Part shown: positions 1 through 8,085 of the stretch, one piece after another
Layout: each line of letters starts with the position of its first letter
How positions within the stretch are numbered: the first letter of the stretch is position 1
Assembly: GCF_009377235.1 (NCBI RefSeq)
Contig: NZ_VMNX01000041.1
Location: 1-50,444, forward strand
Direction: 5' to 3'
DNA length: 50,444 nt
DNA from: Streptomyces acidicola
GTDB lineage: Bacteria; Actinomycetota; Actinomycetes; Streptomycetales; Streptomycetaceae
Notes under the pieces: model-generated
What the model saw: the letters and a program-made list of their open reading frames with translations, nothing else
The model's database searches: none
Told to the model about the DNA's origin: nothing
Program-made: the position numbers and the translations under genes

Positions 1-158
1 CGCCGAACCAGCCCCCACCCGGGAGCAACCCCTACCAGCGGTAGCGGAACGCAGTCCTCGGCGCCGGATGGACCTGCCGGGTAGTGCTCACCGCGCCAGT
101 AGCAGAGAGCTGCACAAGGAGCGGTGAACCCGTCCACCCCGCTCTCACGAAACCATGG
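1..158. other. Intergenic edge, no feature recognised
   Basis: This stretch lies downstream of the lipoprotein gene that ends at 159. I see no convincing start codon with a ribosome binding site, no RNA gene and no strong hairpin. The plus-strand frame that opens at 124 runs antisense into the lipoprotein gene and lacks a Streptomyces codon pattern, so it is not called. Confidence 0.4.
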
Positions 159-875
159 TCAAGTGGTCTCATTCTGGCGAGACTCCTCGACGCCAGAGGG
201 CGAGAGGTTAGGACTGTTCGTGCAGCCCAAGGACTTACTTACCTTGGATGCGGCTGAGAGCAACACTCTGAGTCGAGTATTGCTCTGCTTGGTTACGTCG
301 TCGAGGTCGTTGTCCCAATACCCCTCAAAGTAGCCTTGTACGGCACCGTCGTGGCCACTCGGAAGCCTGCATGCGAAGCGTGCTGTTGAACGCCGGAGGT
401 CGTCCACAGCGCGCGTCATCTCCGCATCGCCTACGGTGAAATCGAGGGTTTCAGACTTCTCCTCTTTGGTGAAGTACGGGTGCCGGGTCCAGCCGAAGTA
501 GAAGTCGATTTCCCTTTGGCCACCGCACGGCGTTCGCACATCTTCCTTGCACAGCAGGAAGGAACAGACGGAGGAGGCTCTGGTGTAGTTCGGCTTGCTG
601 CTGCCTGGGGCTTCCTTACGCATTTGCTCTGCGACCCGCTCGACTCTCGTCCCCTCGGATCGCGTACGCGGATAGAACTCCTTCCGGCCGACGAGCAACT
701 GCTGAAGGTCTCGCATTGTGCTGCTGCCGAACATGCCGCCACAGATCTCGTCCGCCGCGACTGGCTTGATGGGGGCGGGTTTGGGCTCATTCGGTGAAGC
801 AGTGCAGGCGGTGATGAGGGCGGCAAGCGCCAGAGCTGCAACCGTGGCTTGATGACGGTGAGGCTTCGGGGTCAT
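159..875 (-). CDS. Putative secreted lipoprotein, unknown function
   Basis: The 238-residue product begins with a basic stretch, then a hydrophobic segment ending in a lipobox (LITAC, Cys24), then a Pro/Lys-rich linker. This predicts a lipid-anchored extracytoplasmic protein. The mature part has several cysteines and no domain I recognise. Its start overlaps the stop of the larger upstream gene by four bases (ATGA), so the two are translationally coupled. With the WXG100-like gene further upstream this makes a three-gene minus-strand unit. Codon bias is weaker than in neighbouring genes, as is common in accessory surface-protein loci. A role as partner or immunity-like protein for the preceding gene is only inferred from position. 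Confidence 0.75.
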   Translation of the reverse strand: MTPKPHRHQATVAALALAALITACTASPNEPKPAPIKPVAADEICGGMFGSSTMRDLQQLLVGRKEFYPRTRSEGTRVERVAEQMRKEAPGSSKPNYTRASSVCSFLLCKEDVRTPCGGQREIDFYFGWTRHPYFTKEEKSETLDFTVGDAEMTRAVDDLRRSTARFACRLPSGHDGAVQGYFEGYWDNDLDDVTKQSNTRLRVLLSAASKVSKSLGCTNSPNLSPSGVEESRQNETT

Positions 876-3103
876 CGGGAGTTGTCCGTATCTGTTATGC
901 GACTACCCCGGGCGTATGCGGCGTCGAGTGCCGTGTTCCGGGTGTCCCGCGATGCACCCACCACGCCTTGGCTGTCCATGTAGTTGTCGATTCCTGTTCT
1001 GGCCAGTTTCTTGGATTCGTAGTCGAATTCATCGATGCTGTTGATGGCTTTGCCGGTGCTGTCCCGCTCGTTTTCCTTGAGGGAGTCGGCGATCTCGTTG
1101 CCCAGGCCGGTTTCCACAGCTGAGCCAGCGGCCTCGGCGATGGGAAGGATGATGGGCGCTGCTTGCGGGGCCAGGATGGTGGCAGCTGCTTCGACCCCGG
1201 TTGTGGCACCGCCCACGGTGACGGAGACTCCCGCTTGCTTCCAGGCTGCGGACTTCGCGAGTTCGTGGTTGTAGTCCTCGTCGCTCTCACGGTAGTCGCG
1301 GCCGATCTGTTCGGCGCGCGCCTCATCGAGGGCACCGTGCATCGTCATCCCCCACTCGGCGGCCCGATACGCCTCAGCGGTGCCTTCGTGGGCCTGGATA
1401 CGGCTGGTGGTGAACGCTTGCTGGGCCTGAGACATGATGCCGTGCGAGGTCTCGTCGTTGCCGAGTTCGCGGACGAACTGCTGGGCAGCGACCGGTTCGA
1501 TTCGGTTCTCGTCCTTGACGCCGAACAGCTCCTCCATACCTCGCTGGCTTTGGTCGGAGGCATCCAGTCCCGAAATGCCGTAGTTGAGGTCGTCGATGTA
1601 GGCGGCGCCGATGCGCCCCATGCTGTCGGAGATGCCCGTCTGCTTGTCCATCAGCTCCACCTCGGGATCCCCGTAGCGTTCCATGACCCGCTGCATGACG
1701 GCGCGTTCCTCCTCACCCCGGTGGAGTTCGGGTTTGGCGGCGCCGTAGTCGCTCCCCGTGGTGGCGGATTCCAGGGCATGGCCGAGAGCGTTGTAGCCAC
1801 GGGAAGTGCCGTTCTCGTACTGCGGGTGAGCGTCCTCGGGCCAGTCGCGGGCACCCTTGACTCCATCACCTCCCACCACGTAGTCGAAGTTGCCCTTGTC
1901 GGAGAAGAATTCGGTGGACGCCTGGTGGTTGTGGCCGAGGGCGTTCATGTAGCCGGTCATGGGGTCGGTGCCCCAGTCGTTGGTGAGGTCGATGTCACCG
2001 CCGTCAAGGCCGCTGCCGGGGATGGTCTTACCGAGGTACTCGTTACTCAGGGAGTCACCGTTCTTGGTGGCGTCCTTCTCATAGTCGATCAGGGCGTTCC
2101 CGTAGTCCTTCAGAAATGCGCTGTCGTAGCGGCCCGAGTTCATCAGGTCCGACATCACCTGGAATCCCCGGGGCTTGTTGAGGTCGTGATCGAGCGGGTA
2201 GGGGCCTGCGGCGATCACGTCCTCCTTCCACTCCCGCATCGCCCTGCTGTCGGACTCGGTGGCGGTGGCGAGGGTCCCACCGAGCTGGCTGCGGGTCTGC
2301 TCCAGGAGCTCCTTGCGGGCGCCCTCGGGGGCCGGATCGCCGTGGAGATCCATGCCCTCCCAGAACTCCAGCGTCCCCCGGCCGCCCATTCCTGTGGTGA
2401 ACTTCTCGGCGAACTCCTTGTCGTTCTTGTTGGCCCGCAACAGCTCGTTGAACTTCCGGAGTTCACTGTCCGACATGTCCGAGCCCTTTTGCGCCAGTTC
2501 CAAGGCGCGGGTGGCGTCGGCGTCGTCGAGGGAGGTGACGACCTTGGAGTTGAAGTCGGTCTTGTCTCCGCCGAGGTCGCGGCGCAGGGCCCAGCAGGCG
2601 GTGTCGTCGGCGGCGGCGGCGCGCTGCAGAACGCGGTCGATGCGGCGAGCGAAGGCGTCGCAGGCTTCCTGCTGTTCGCGGATGGCGCCCTGGCCGTCGG
2701 GGTCGTGGCTGGCGCCGACGTCCTGGGAGAGGTCGTAGCGCGGGGTGACGGTGCCGGTGGGGCTGACGAGGAGATCCTGCTGCTTGGCCTCGACGTCGGC
2801 GAGGTGGTGGAGGTCGTTCTTCGCCTTCTTCAGCTCGGCATGCAGGGTCGTGAGGACACCGGCGATGCCCTTCGCCTCCTTGTGGGCGTCCTCGAACTCC
2901 TGGTGGGCGGCGCGTACGTCGTTGTCGGCTTTGGCCGCCGTCAGGACCGGCTGGGTCCAGCCTGCCTGCCGGAAGGGGCTGGCGACCTGATCGCCGTACG
3001 CGGTGTGCAGCCCCTTGAACTTGGTGACGGTCTCCTCCCAGCGCTCAGCGGCCGCTTTGAGGTTGCTGAGCTTGAGGTGGTACAGCTGCTCGTACGTCGG
3101 CAT
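872..3103 (-). CDS. Large WXG100-associated protein (DUF6571-like)
   Basis: The product is about 743 residues from an ATG at 3103. An in-frame GTG at 3190 would overlap the upstream gene; I prefer 3103 because MPTYEQLYHLKL looks like a family-typical start. Residues 1-120 are helical and WXG-like, with a single GW pair in the hairpin region. The middle contains an ELLRANKNDKEFAEKF segment and TLEFW, like the actinobacterial DUF6571 proteins as I remember them. Near the C-terminus an Ala/Gly/Pro-rich segment (GVEAAATILAPQAAPIILPI) could be membrane-active. The gene follows a WXG100-like gene and overlaps a lipoprotein gene. A type VII secretion substrate or a polymorphic-toxin carrier is plausible, but no toxin domain is visible. 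Confidence 0.72.
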   Translation of the reverse strand: MPTYEQLYHLKLSNLKAAAERWEETVTKFKGLHTAYGDQVASPFRQAGWTQPVLTAAKADNDVRAAHQEFEDAHKEAKGIAGVLTTLHAELKKAKNDLHHLADVEAKQQDLLVSPTGTVTPRYDLSQDVGASHDPDGQGAIREQQEACDAFARRIDRVLQRAAAADDTACWALRRDLGGDKTDFNSKVVTSLDDADATRALELAQKGSDMSDSELRKFNELLRANKNDKEFAEKFTTGMGGRGTLEFWEGMDLHGDPAPEGARKELLEQTRSQLGGTLATATESDSRAMREWKEDVIAAGPYPLDHDLNKPRGFQVMSDLMNSGRYDSAFLKDYGNALIDYEKDATKNGDSLSNEYLGKTIPGSGLDGGDIDLTNDWGTDPMTGYMNALGHNHQASTEFFSDKGNFDYVVGGDGVKGARDWPEDAHPQYENGTSRGYNALGHALESATTGSDYGAAKPELHRGEEERAVMQRVMERYGDPEVELMDKQTGISDSMGRIGAAYIDDLNYGISGLDASDQSQRGMEELFGVKDENRIEPVAAQQFVRELGNDETSHGIMSQAQQAFTTSRIQAHEGTAEAYRAAEWGMTMHGALDEARAEQIGRDYRESDEDYNHELAKSAAWKQAGVSVTVGGATTGVEAAATILAPQAAPIILPIAEAAGSAVETGLGNEIADSLKENERDSTGKAINSIDEFDYESKKLARTGIDNYMDSQGVVGASRDTRNTALDAAYARGSRITDTDNSR

Positions 3104-3176
3104 GAGCTCGGCGGGTCCCCGTGAAGTCGTGAGTCTTGTCTGGTTGGCGCGGTGGCGGTGGGATGGAAGGCCTGGT

Positions 3177-3506
3177 TCAGCCGAAGTCACTCGCCAGAGA
3201 GTTCATGGTTTGCGCGTTCGCGGCTTCCGTGCGCTGATACAGCACTCCCGAAACTCCGCACTGGCCGGCGAGGCTGTCACACTTGCCCGCGAGTGCGGAG
3301 ACCTGAGACGACCAGGTCTCCGCCAGGCCAGTAAGCGCCCCGCCCAGCCCACCGTCCCAGTTGCCACTGCCGAAGTCCCCGGCTGCCGTACGCGTCTCGT
3401 CCACCGGATGCGCACCGGCAGTTCGCGTCTGCCCCTCGATCTCGCGCGCACCCGTGCCCGCACGATTGAGGGCTGCCGGATCCTCGATTTCCGTCCCGGT
3501 TGACAC
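3177..3506 (-). CDS. WXG100-like small secreted-type protein
   Basis: The 109-residue product starts at a GTG preceded by a GGGGGT-type ribosome binding site eight bases upstream. It is helical and carries a degenerate WXG turn (TWSS, in AETWSSQVSAL) where ESX substrates have W-x-G. It has two cysteines (KCDSLAGQC) and lacks a signal peptide. Such proteins are exported as helical-hairpin dimers by type VII systems; no secretion ATPase is in this window. It sits first in a minus-strand unit with the large WXG-associated protein and the lipoprotein. Confidence 0.7.
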   Translation of the reverse strand: MSTGTEIEDPAALNRAGTGAREIEGQTRTAGAHPVDETRTAAGDFGSGNWDGGLGGALTGLAETWSSQVSALAGKCDSLAGQCGVSGVLYQRTEAANAQTMNSLASDFG

Positions 3507-3614
3507 GTCCTACCCCCATGTGTCGTTGGGTTCCGTACGTAAGAGGAAGGCAGCTACCATACCTGACGCGAACACGACGACAGTAAGTGGGGCCGTTGCA
3601 TTCCGTACGGCCCC

Positions 3615-4589
3615 TCAGCGTCCCCGCCTGAGCCCCAGCACCTCCACCGCCGCGAACGTCTCGTTCCTCGGCCGCCCGGCGTAGTACGGGCTGAGCAGAG
3701 CGTCCAGCTCCTCGTACGTGAAAGCGTCCCGCTCGGTGTCGAACTGGGCGGCCACCCGGGGCCGTTCGACGACCGCGACCATCCCGCCGTGCACGACGAG
3801 GAGCTGCCCGTTCACGTGCGCGGCCGCGGGCGACGCCAAGTACCCGACGAGCGGCGCGACATGCTCGGGGGCCAACGGGTCCAGGCCACCGCCGTCGGCA
3901 CCGGCGTCCCCGGGCTGCTCCACGCCCGCGAACACGTCCGCAAAGACGTCCGCCGTCATCCTCGTCCGCGCCCGCGGGCAGATCGCGTTCGCCGTCACGC
4001 CGTACTTTGCGAGGGCGGCCGCCGTCGATGTCGTCAGGCCGACGATTCCGCCTTTCGCCGCCGCGTAGTTGGGCTGTCCTGCCGAGCCCGCCAGGAACGC
4101 CTCCGACGAGGTGTTCACGATCCGTCCGTACACCGGCCGCCCGCCCTCCGCCTTGCTGCGCGCCCGCCAGTGCGCTGCCGCGAAGTGCGTCGTGTTGAAG
4201 TGGCCCTTCAAATGGACTCGGATGACGGCGTCCCACTCGTCCTCCGACATCGAGAAGACCATCCGGTCGCGCAGGATGCCCGCGTTGTTGACGAGGATGT
4301 CCAGCTTCCCGAATTCCGTGATCGCCAACTCGACCAGTTCCCCGGCCTGTTCGTGGTCCGCCACGTCTCCCGTGTGGGTGACGGCCGCGCCGCCCGCCGC
4401 CCGGATCTCGGCGGCGACGTCCTCGGCCGGCCCGGTGGACGCCTCGCCCGAGCCGTCGCGGCCCGGCTGACCGTAGTCGTTGACGACGACCGCGGCGCCC
4501 AGCCGGGCGAGTTCCAGCGCCTCGGCCCGGCCCAGTCCGCGGCCCGCGCCCGTGACGATCGCGGACCGGCCCTCAAGTGGCAGTGACAT
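3615..4589 (-). CDS. SDR-family (3R)-hydroxyacyl-CoA dehydrogenase-like oxidoreductase
   Basis: This short-chain dehydrogenase has 324 residues from the ATG at 4589, which has GGAGGGG eight bases upstream; a TTG three bases earlier is ignored. The NAD(P) motif TGAGRGLGRAEAL is near residue 10, then NNAGIL, the catalytic Ser in NTSSEAF and YAAAKGG. It is longer than FabG (about 245) and resembles the dehydrogenase unit of peroxisomal MFE-2 and mycobacterial SDRs of the sterol region (recalled similarity to Rv3548c). In context it would oxidise the 3-hydroxyacyl-CoA made by the MaoC hydratase two genes upstream. It ends a three-gene unit whose promoter carries a KstR site. Confidence 0.88.
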   Translation of the reverse strand: MSLPLEGRSAIVTGAGRGLGRAEALELARLGAAVVVNDYGQPGRDGSGEASTGPAEDVAAEIRAAGGAAVTHTGDVADHEQAGELVELAITEFGKLDILVNNAGILRDRMVFSMSEDEWDAVIRVHLKGHFNTTHFAAAHWRARSKAEGGRPVYGRIVNTSSEAFLAGSAGQPNYAAAKGGIVGLTTSTAAALAKYGVTANAICPRARTRMTADVFADVFAGVEQPGDAGADGGGLDPLAPEHVAPLVGYLASPAAAHVNGQLLVVHGGMVAVVERPRVAAQFDTERDAFTYEELDALLSPYYAGRPRNETFAAVEVLGLRRGR

Positions 4590-4627
4590 CAACGCCCCTC
4601 CGCCGCATGGAAGCTCATCAATGAATC

Positions 4628-4715
4628 CTCAAGTCCTCGGGTTCTCAAGTCCTCGGGCTCTCAAGTCCTCGGGCTCTCAAGTCCCCGGGCTCTCAAGTCC
4701 TCGGGTTCTCGGGTT
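4628..4715. repeat. 16-bp minisatellite (5.5 copies) before the SDR gene
   Basis: Five full copies of ctcaagtcctcgggct, with c/t changes at a few positions, run head to tail: 4628-4643, 4644-4659, 4660-4675, 4676-4691 and 4692-4707. An eight-base partial copy follows. The array fills most of the gap between the alcohol dehydrogenase stop (4717) and the SDR start (4589). It is transcribed as part of the operon and lies just upstream of the SDR ribosome binding site. Confidence 0.95.
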
Positions 4716-4716
4716 C

Positions 4717-5802
4717 TCAGATCTCTACGCACGTCCGCAGCGCCGTGCCCGTCCGCATCTGGTGCAGCGCCTCGTTGACGTCGGCCAGCGGCACCCGGTG
4801 GGTGATCAGGCCCGAGAGGTCGATGCGCCCGGCGCGCCACAGCGCGATCGTCCGCTCGTACGACCGCACCACGTCCCCGCCGCCGTACATCGACGGCAGG
4901 ATGCGCTTCTCGTCGAAGAACAGCTCGAACATGTTGAACTGGAGGAAGTCGTCCATGGCGCCCGCGCCCACGACGACCAGCGTGCCGCCGCGCCGCGTCA
5001 TGTCGTACGCCGTCCGTGCGGTCGCGGACCTGCCGACCACCTCGAAGACGTAGTCGAAACCCTCGCCGGCCGTCACCGACTGTTTGGTGTCGGCCAGTTC
5101 CTCCGGCGCCACCGCCTTCGTCGCGCCGAACTTCAGCGCGGACTCCCGTCGGGAGGCGACCGGATCGACGGCGATGATCTCGGCGGCGCCCTTGAGCCGT
5201 GCGCCCTGGATCGCGGAGATGCCTACTCCCCCGCAGCCGATGACGGCGACCGACGAACCCGGCTCCACGTCCGCCGTGTTGAGCGCGGCGCCGAGCCCGG
5301 TGGTGACGCCGCAGCCGATGAGGGCGGCGATGTCGAAGGGCACGTCGTCGGGGATCGGCACCGCACAGCCCGCGTCGACGACGACCTCCTCGGTGAAGGT
5401 GCCGGTGCCCGCGAAGCCGAATACATCAGGAGAACTGCCGCCGGGCCGCTTGAAGTTGGGGGTGCCCGCGTTCATGAACCCGGCCAGGCACAGCTCGGTC
5501 TGGCCGCGCTTGCAGGCGGGGCATGCGCCGCAGGCCGGCAACCAGCAGACGATCACCCGGTCGCCCGCCTTCAAGTGGCTGACGCCTTCCCCGACTTCGA
5601 GGATCTCGCCCGCCCCTTCGTGGCCCAGCACGAACGGCGCCGGCTGCGGCAGGACCCCGGCCATGGCGGACAGGTCGGAGTGACACAGGCCCGTGGCCCG
5701 TACCCGGATCCTCACCCTGCCGGGCCCGAAGCCCACCGCCTCGACGTCGTCGAGGACGTCGAGCTTGTCCTGGCCGATCTCGTGCAGTACGGCTGCGCGC
5801 AT
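4717..5802 (-). CDS. Zinc-dependent alcohol dehydrogenase (MDR superfamily)
   Basis: The real start is the ATG at 5802, with GAGGGGAG just upstream; the longer open frame reads through the repeat array. The product has 361 residues. It has the catalytic-zinc pattern GLCHSD and GHEGAG, a structural-zinc cluster in ACGACPACKRGQTELC, and the NAD motif GCGGVG. It resembles the class III-like actinobacterial alcohol dehydrogenases. Beside a MaoC hydratase and an SDR, and with a KstR site on the operon promoter, it could oxidise the terminal alcohol left by the CYP125-type P450 at 39.4 kb to the aldehyde. That link is inferred; the substrate cannot be read from sequence. Confidence 0.9.
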   Translation of the reverse strand: MRAAVLHEIGQDKLDVLDDVEAVGFGPGRVRIRVRATGLCHSDLSAMAGVLPQPAPFVLGHEGAGEILEVGEGVSHLKAGDRVIVCWLPACGACPACKRGQTELCLAGFMNAGTPNFKRPGGSSPDVFGFAGTGTFTEEVVVDAGCAVPIPDDVPFDIAALIGCGVTTGLGAALNTADVEPGSSVAVIGCGGVGISAIQGARLKGAAEIIAVDPVASRRESALKFGATKAVAPEELADTKQSVTAGEGFDYVFEVVGRSATARTAYDMTRRGGTLVVVGAGAMDDFLQFNMFELFFDEKRILPSMYGGGDVVRSYERTIALWRAGRIDLSGLITHRVPLADVNEALHQMRTGTALRTCVEI

Positions 5803-5821
5803 GGTGCGGCTCCCCTCAGGA

Positions 5822-5938
5822 GTACCGGAGTACTGGTTGTACCGGAGTACTGGACGTGCGGGAGTACTGGTCGTGCCGGAGTACTGGTCGTGCCGGAGTA
5901 CTGGTCGTGCGGGGTGCTGGACGTACCGGAGTGCTGGG
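5822..5938. repeat. 17-bp minisatellite (7 copies) before the alcohol dehydrogenase gene
   Basis: Seven tandem units of about gtgccggagtactggtc run from 5822 to 5938; five are 17 bp and the last two 16 bp. Each of the first five has the self-complementary core AGTACT; the last two have GTGCT. The array fills the gap between the MaoC stop (5943) and the alcohol dehydrogenase ribosome binding site. It is unrelated in sequence to the 16-bp array in the next gap of the same operon. Confidence 0.95.
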
Positions 5939-5942
5939 CTGC

Positions 5943-6818
5943 TCAGGAGTGTTCGACGAGGGTGTCGGCGAGTACGGGGGCGTCGTCCCGGTCGACGGCC
6001 GTCACCGAAACCTGGACCCGGCCGTCCCCACGCCACATGCGGATGCGCAGCGTCTCCCCCGGATACACGACCCCGGCGAATCGTGTGGTGTACGAGCGCA
6101 CCCGGCTCACATCGCCGCCGAGCAACGTGTCGACGACCGCCTTGAGGGTCATGCCGTAGGTGCACAGCCCGTGCAGGATGGGCCGTTCGAACCCGGCGAC
6201 CTTGGCGAACTCCGGATCGGCGTGCAGCGGGTTCCAGTCGCCGGAGAGGCGGTAGAGCAGTGCCTGGTCCTCACGGATCGGGCGTTCGACGACCTTGTCG
6301 GGCTCGCCGGCGGGCGGTTCGCGTCGGGCGGACGGTCCGCGGTCTCCGCCAAAGCCGCCCTCCCCCCGTACGAAGATCTGCGCGTCGTTGGTCCACAACG
6401 GGCCCTCGGCGCCGATGACTTCGGTGCGCATGACGAGGACGGCCGCCTTGCCCTTGTCGTACACGGCGGCGATACGGGAGGTGGCGGTCGCGGTGCCCTC
6501 GACCGGGAGGGGACGGTGGATCTCGACGGCCTGGCCGCCGTGCAGGACGTGGGCCAGGTCCACGTCGACGCCGGGCATGGACAGGCCGCTGATCACCCCG
6601 GGCGAACCGGCGCCCGCGACGGTGGCGAAGCTCGGCAGGACGTGCAGCCGGGACTCCAGGCTGTAGCGCAGTTCGTCGGGATCGGTGGCGGGGCTGTGCT
6701 TGTCGGGATTCGCGCCGGCGCCCACGCCGAGGTGGTACAGCTGGACGTCCTTCGGGGTCCAGGAGATCTCCCCGGACCGGGGCTCGGCCGCGAGGGCCAG
6801 GGCTGCGTCGATGGGCAT
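5943..6818 (-). CDS. MaoC-family enoyl-CoA hydratase (MFE-2 hydratase-2 type)
   Basis: The ATG at 6818 has AGGAG eight bases upstream. The 291-residue product has a double hot-dog layout: an N-terminal degenerate half starting ISWTPKDVQLYHLGVGAG, and a C-terminal half with the hydratase-2 signature GDWNPLHADPEFA and GFERPILHGLCTYGM, giving the Asp/His dyad. It closely resembles mycobacterial Rv3538, a sterol side-chain hydratase, by recall. It would hydrate a trans-2-enoyl-CoA to the 3-hydroxyacyl-CoA. It is the first gene of the minus-strand operon with the alcohol dehydrogenase and SDR; the promoter region upstream has a KstR box. Confidence 0.92.
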   Translation of the reverse strand: MPIDAALALAAEPRSGEISWTPKDVQLYHLGVGAGANPDKHSPATDPDELRYSLESRLHVLPSFATVAGAGSPGVISGLSMPGVDVDLAHVLHGGQAVEIHRPLPVEGTATATSRIAAVYDKGKAAVLVMRTEVIGAEGPLWTNDAQIFVRGEGGFGGDRGPSARREPPAGEPDKVVERPIREDQALLYRLSGDWNPLHADPEFAKVAGFERPILHGLCTYGMTLKAVVDTLLGGDVSRVRSYTTRFAGVVYPGETLRIRMWRGDGRVQVSVTAVDRDDAPVLADTLVEHS

Positions 6819-6960
6819 GGGGCTCCTGATCGGGGCGGCTGGGGTGCGGGAACGGCTCGTCGACGGGAAGAGACCTCGGCACGGCCGTCCGCACCATCGG
6901 CCGCACCGAGGTCGTCACGGGGCCGCGGAACCCGCCCTCCCTGGAGATCCCTGGAAATCC

Positions 6961-6976
6961 CTAGAACGCGTTCCAG
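6961..6976. promoter_or_regulatory. KstR operator, MaoC operon
   Basis: CTAGAACGCGTTCCAG is a 16-bp palindrome with one mismatched pair. Its core 6962-6975 matches all eight fixed bases of the mycobacterial KstR consensus TnnAACnnGTTnnA. It lies a few bases downstream of the expected transcription start of the minus-strand promoter at 6989-7017, a repressor position. A KstR homologue is encoded at 21990. Confidence 0.85.
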
Positions 6977-6988
6977 TCCGGCGACCTC

Positions 6989-7017
6989 TGTATAGCCGAG
7001 CCGCGTACACTTGTGAA
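6989..7017 (-). promoter_or_regulatory. Promoter of the MaoC-ADH-SDR operon
   Basis: On the minus strand, TTCACA (7017-7012) and TATACA (6994-6989) are separated by exactly 17 bases. They match the housekeeping -35 TTGACA at five of six bases and the -10 TATAAT at four of six. Transcription would start near 6982 and leave a leader of about 160 nt before the MaoC start. The KstR box lies just downstream and a second palindrome just upstream. Confidence 0.6.
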
Positions 7018-7021
7018 GGGT

Positions 7022-7038
7022 TCTGACGCTACGTCAGA
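7022..7038. promoter_or_regulatory. Second palindrome (TCTGACG-N3-CGTCAGA), MaoC operon
   Basis: TCTGACGCTACGTCAGA has perfect 7-bp arms around a 3-bp spacer. It ends four bases upstream of the -35 element of the minus-strand promoter. Near-identical palindromes lie at 29212, 39335 and 17401. I infer a TetR-like operator for a regulator other than KstR. Confidence 0.65.
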
Positions 7039-7149
7039 TCCATGGTCCCCGGCTGTCTCCGCGTGCCGTGACAGCCGTGACATTTGTCCCACCCGGATCC
7101 GTACAAGCGCATCTGCCGTGACCGCCCGGTGGCTCGTAGCGTCGTAGCC

Positions 7150-8085
7150 ATGACGGAAAGAGCTGCAACACCGCCTCGGTCTCAGGCCGTGTCCTTCGCC
7201 CGTGCGGTCAAGGCCTTCGGCTCCGTACGGGCCGTCGACGGAGTGGACCTGGAGATCGCGCGCGGCGAGACCGTCGCGCTGCTCGGCCGCAACGGGGCCG
7301 GGAAGTCCACGACGATCTCGCTGCTGCTGGGCCTGAACGAGCCGGACGAGGGGCGGGTGGAGCTGTTCGGCGCTCCGCCTGAGGAGGCGGTGCGCGCCGG
7401 GCGGGTCGGCGCGATGTTGCAGGACGCCCGGGCCGTGCCCCGGGTCACCGTGCGCGAGCTGGTCTCCTTCGTGGCCGGGCGCTATCCGGAGCCGCTGCCG
7501 GTGGCCGACGCGCTGGAGCTGGCCGGCGTCGCGCACCTGGCGAACCGCCGGGTCGACCGGCTCTCCGGCGGCCAGACGCAGCGGGTGCGCTTCGCGGTGG
7601 CGCTGGCCGGGAACCCCGCGCTGATCGTCCTCGACGAGCCGACGGCCGCCCTGGACGTGGAGGCGCGGCACGCGTTCTGGGAGTCGATGCGGGCGTACGC
7701 ACGCCGCGGGCACACCGTGCTGTTCTCCACGCACTACCTGGAGGAGGCCGACGCGCACGCCGACCGGATCGTGGTGATCGACCGCGGCCGGATCGTCGCC
7801 GACGGAACGGGCGAGCAGCTGAGGCGGTCGGCCGGCGGCAACCTCGTCTCGATCGATCTGGAGGGCCGTACGGCCGACGGTCTGGAGTTGCTGCCGGGTG
7901 TGGTGTCCGTCGAGGTGCGCGGGCGGCGGGCCCGGCTGCGCACGGACGACTCGGACGCGACGGTGGTCGCGCTGGCGCGGCTGGACGCCATACGGGGGCT
8001 GGAGGTCGCTTCGGCGTCACTGGACGACGCGTTTCTGGCCCTGACGGGCAGCCGTACGGCCACGCCGGACAGGGAGACCGTCTGA
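7150..8085 (+). CDS. ABC transporter ATP-binding protein (DrrA-type)
   Basis: The likely start is the ATG at 7150; a GTG frame upstream (7084) lacks codon bias. The 311-residue protein has Walker A GRNGAGKST, the Q-loop MLQDAR, the signature LSGGQTQRV, Walker B LIVLDEPTAALD and the switch FSTHY. It has the C-terminal extension typical of drug exporters. Its stop codon shares a base with the permease start (TGATG), so the two form one ABC-2 exporter. A sensor kinase and a response regulator follow on the same strand, a common Streptomyces arrangement for antimicrobial or lipid-stress exporters. The substrate is unknown. Confidence 0.93.
   Translation: MTERAATPPRSQAVSFARAVKAFGSVRAVDGVDLEIARGETVALLGRNGAGKSTTISLLLGLNEPDEGRVELFGAPPEEAVRAGRVGAMLQDARAVPRVTVRELVSFVAGRYPEPLPVADALELAGVAHLANRRVDRLSGGQTQRVRFAVALAGNPALIVLDEPTAALDVEARHAFWESMRAYARRGHTVLFSTHYLEEADAHADRIVVIDRGRIVADGTGEQLRRSAGGNLVSIDLEGRTADGLELLPGVVSVEVRGRRARLRTDDSDATVVALARLDAIRGLEVASASLDDAFLALTGSRTATPDRETV

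Noticed and set aside
1163..3124. 653-residue plus-strand open frame
   Set aside because: It is fully antisense to the large WXG-associated gene, is Val/Gly-rich without motifs, and arises from the GC-biased third positions of the real gene.
4717..6165. Longer form of the alcohol dehydrogenase with 121 extra residues
   Set aside because: The extension translates the 17-bp repeat array and the 3' end of the MaoC gene antisense frame; the ATG at 5802 has a good ribosome binding site and a canonical family start.
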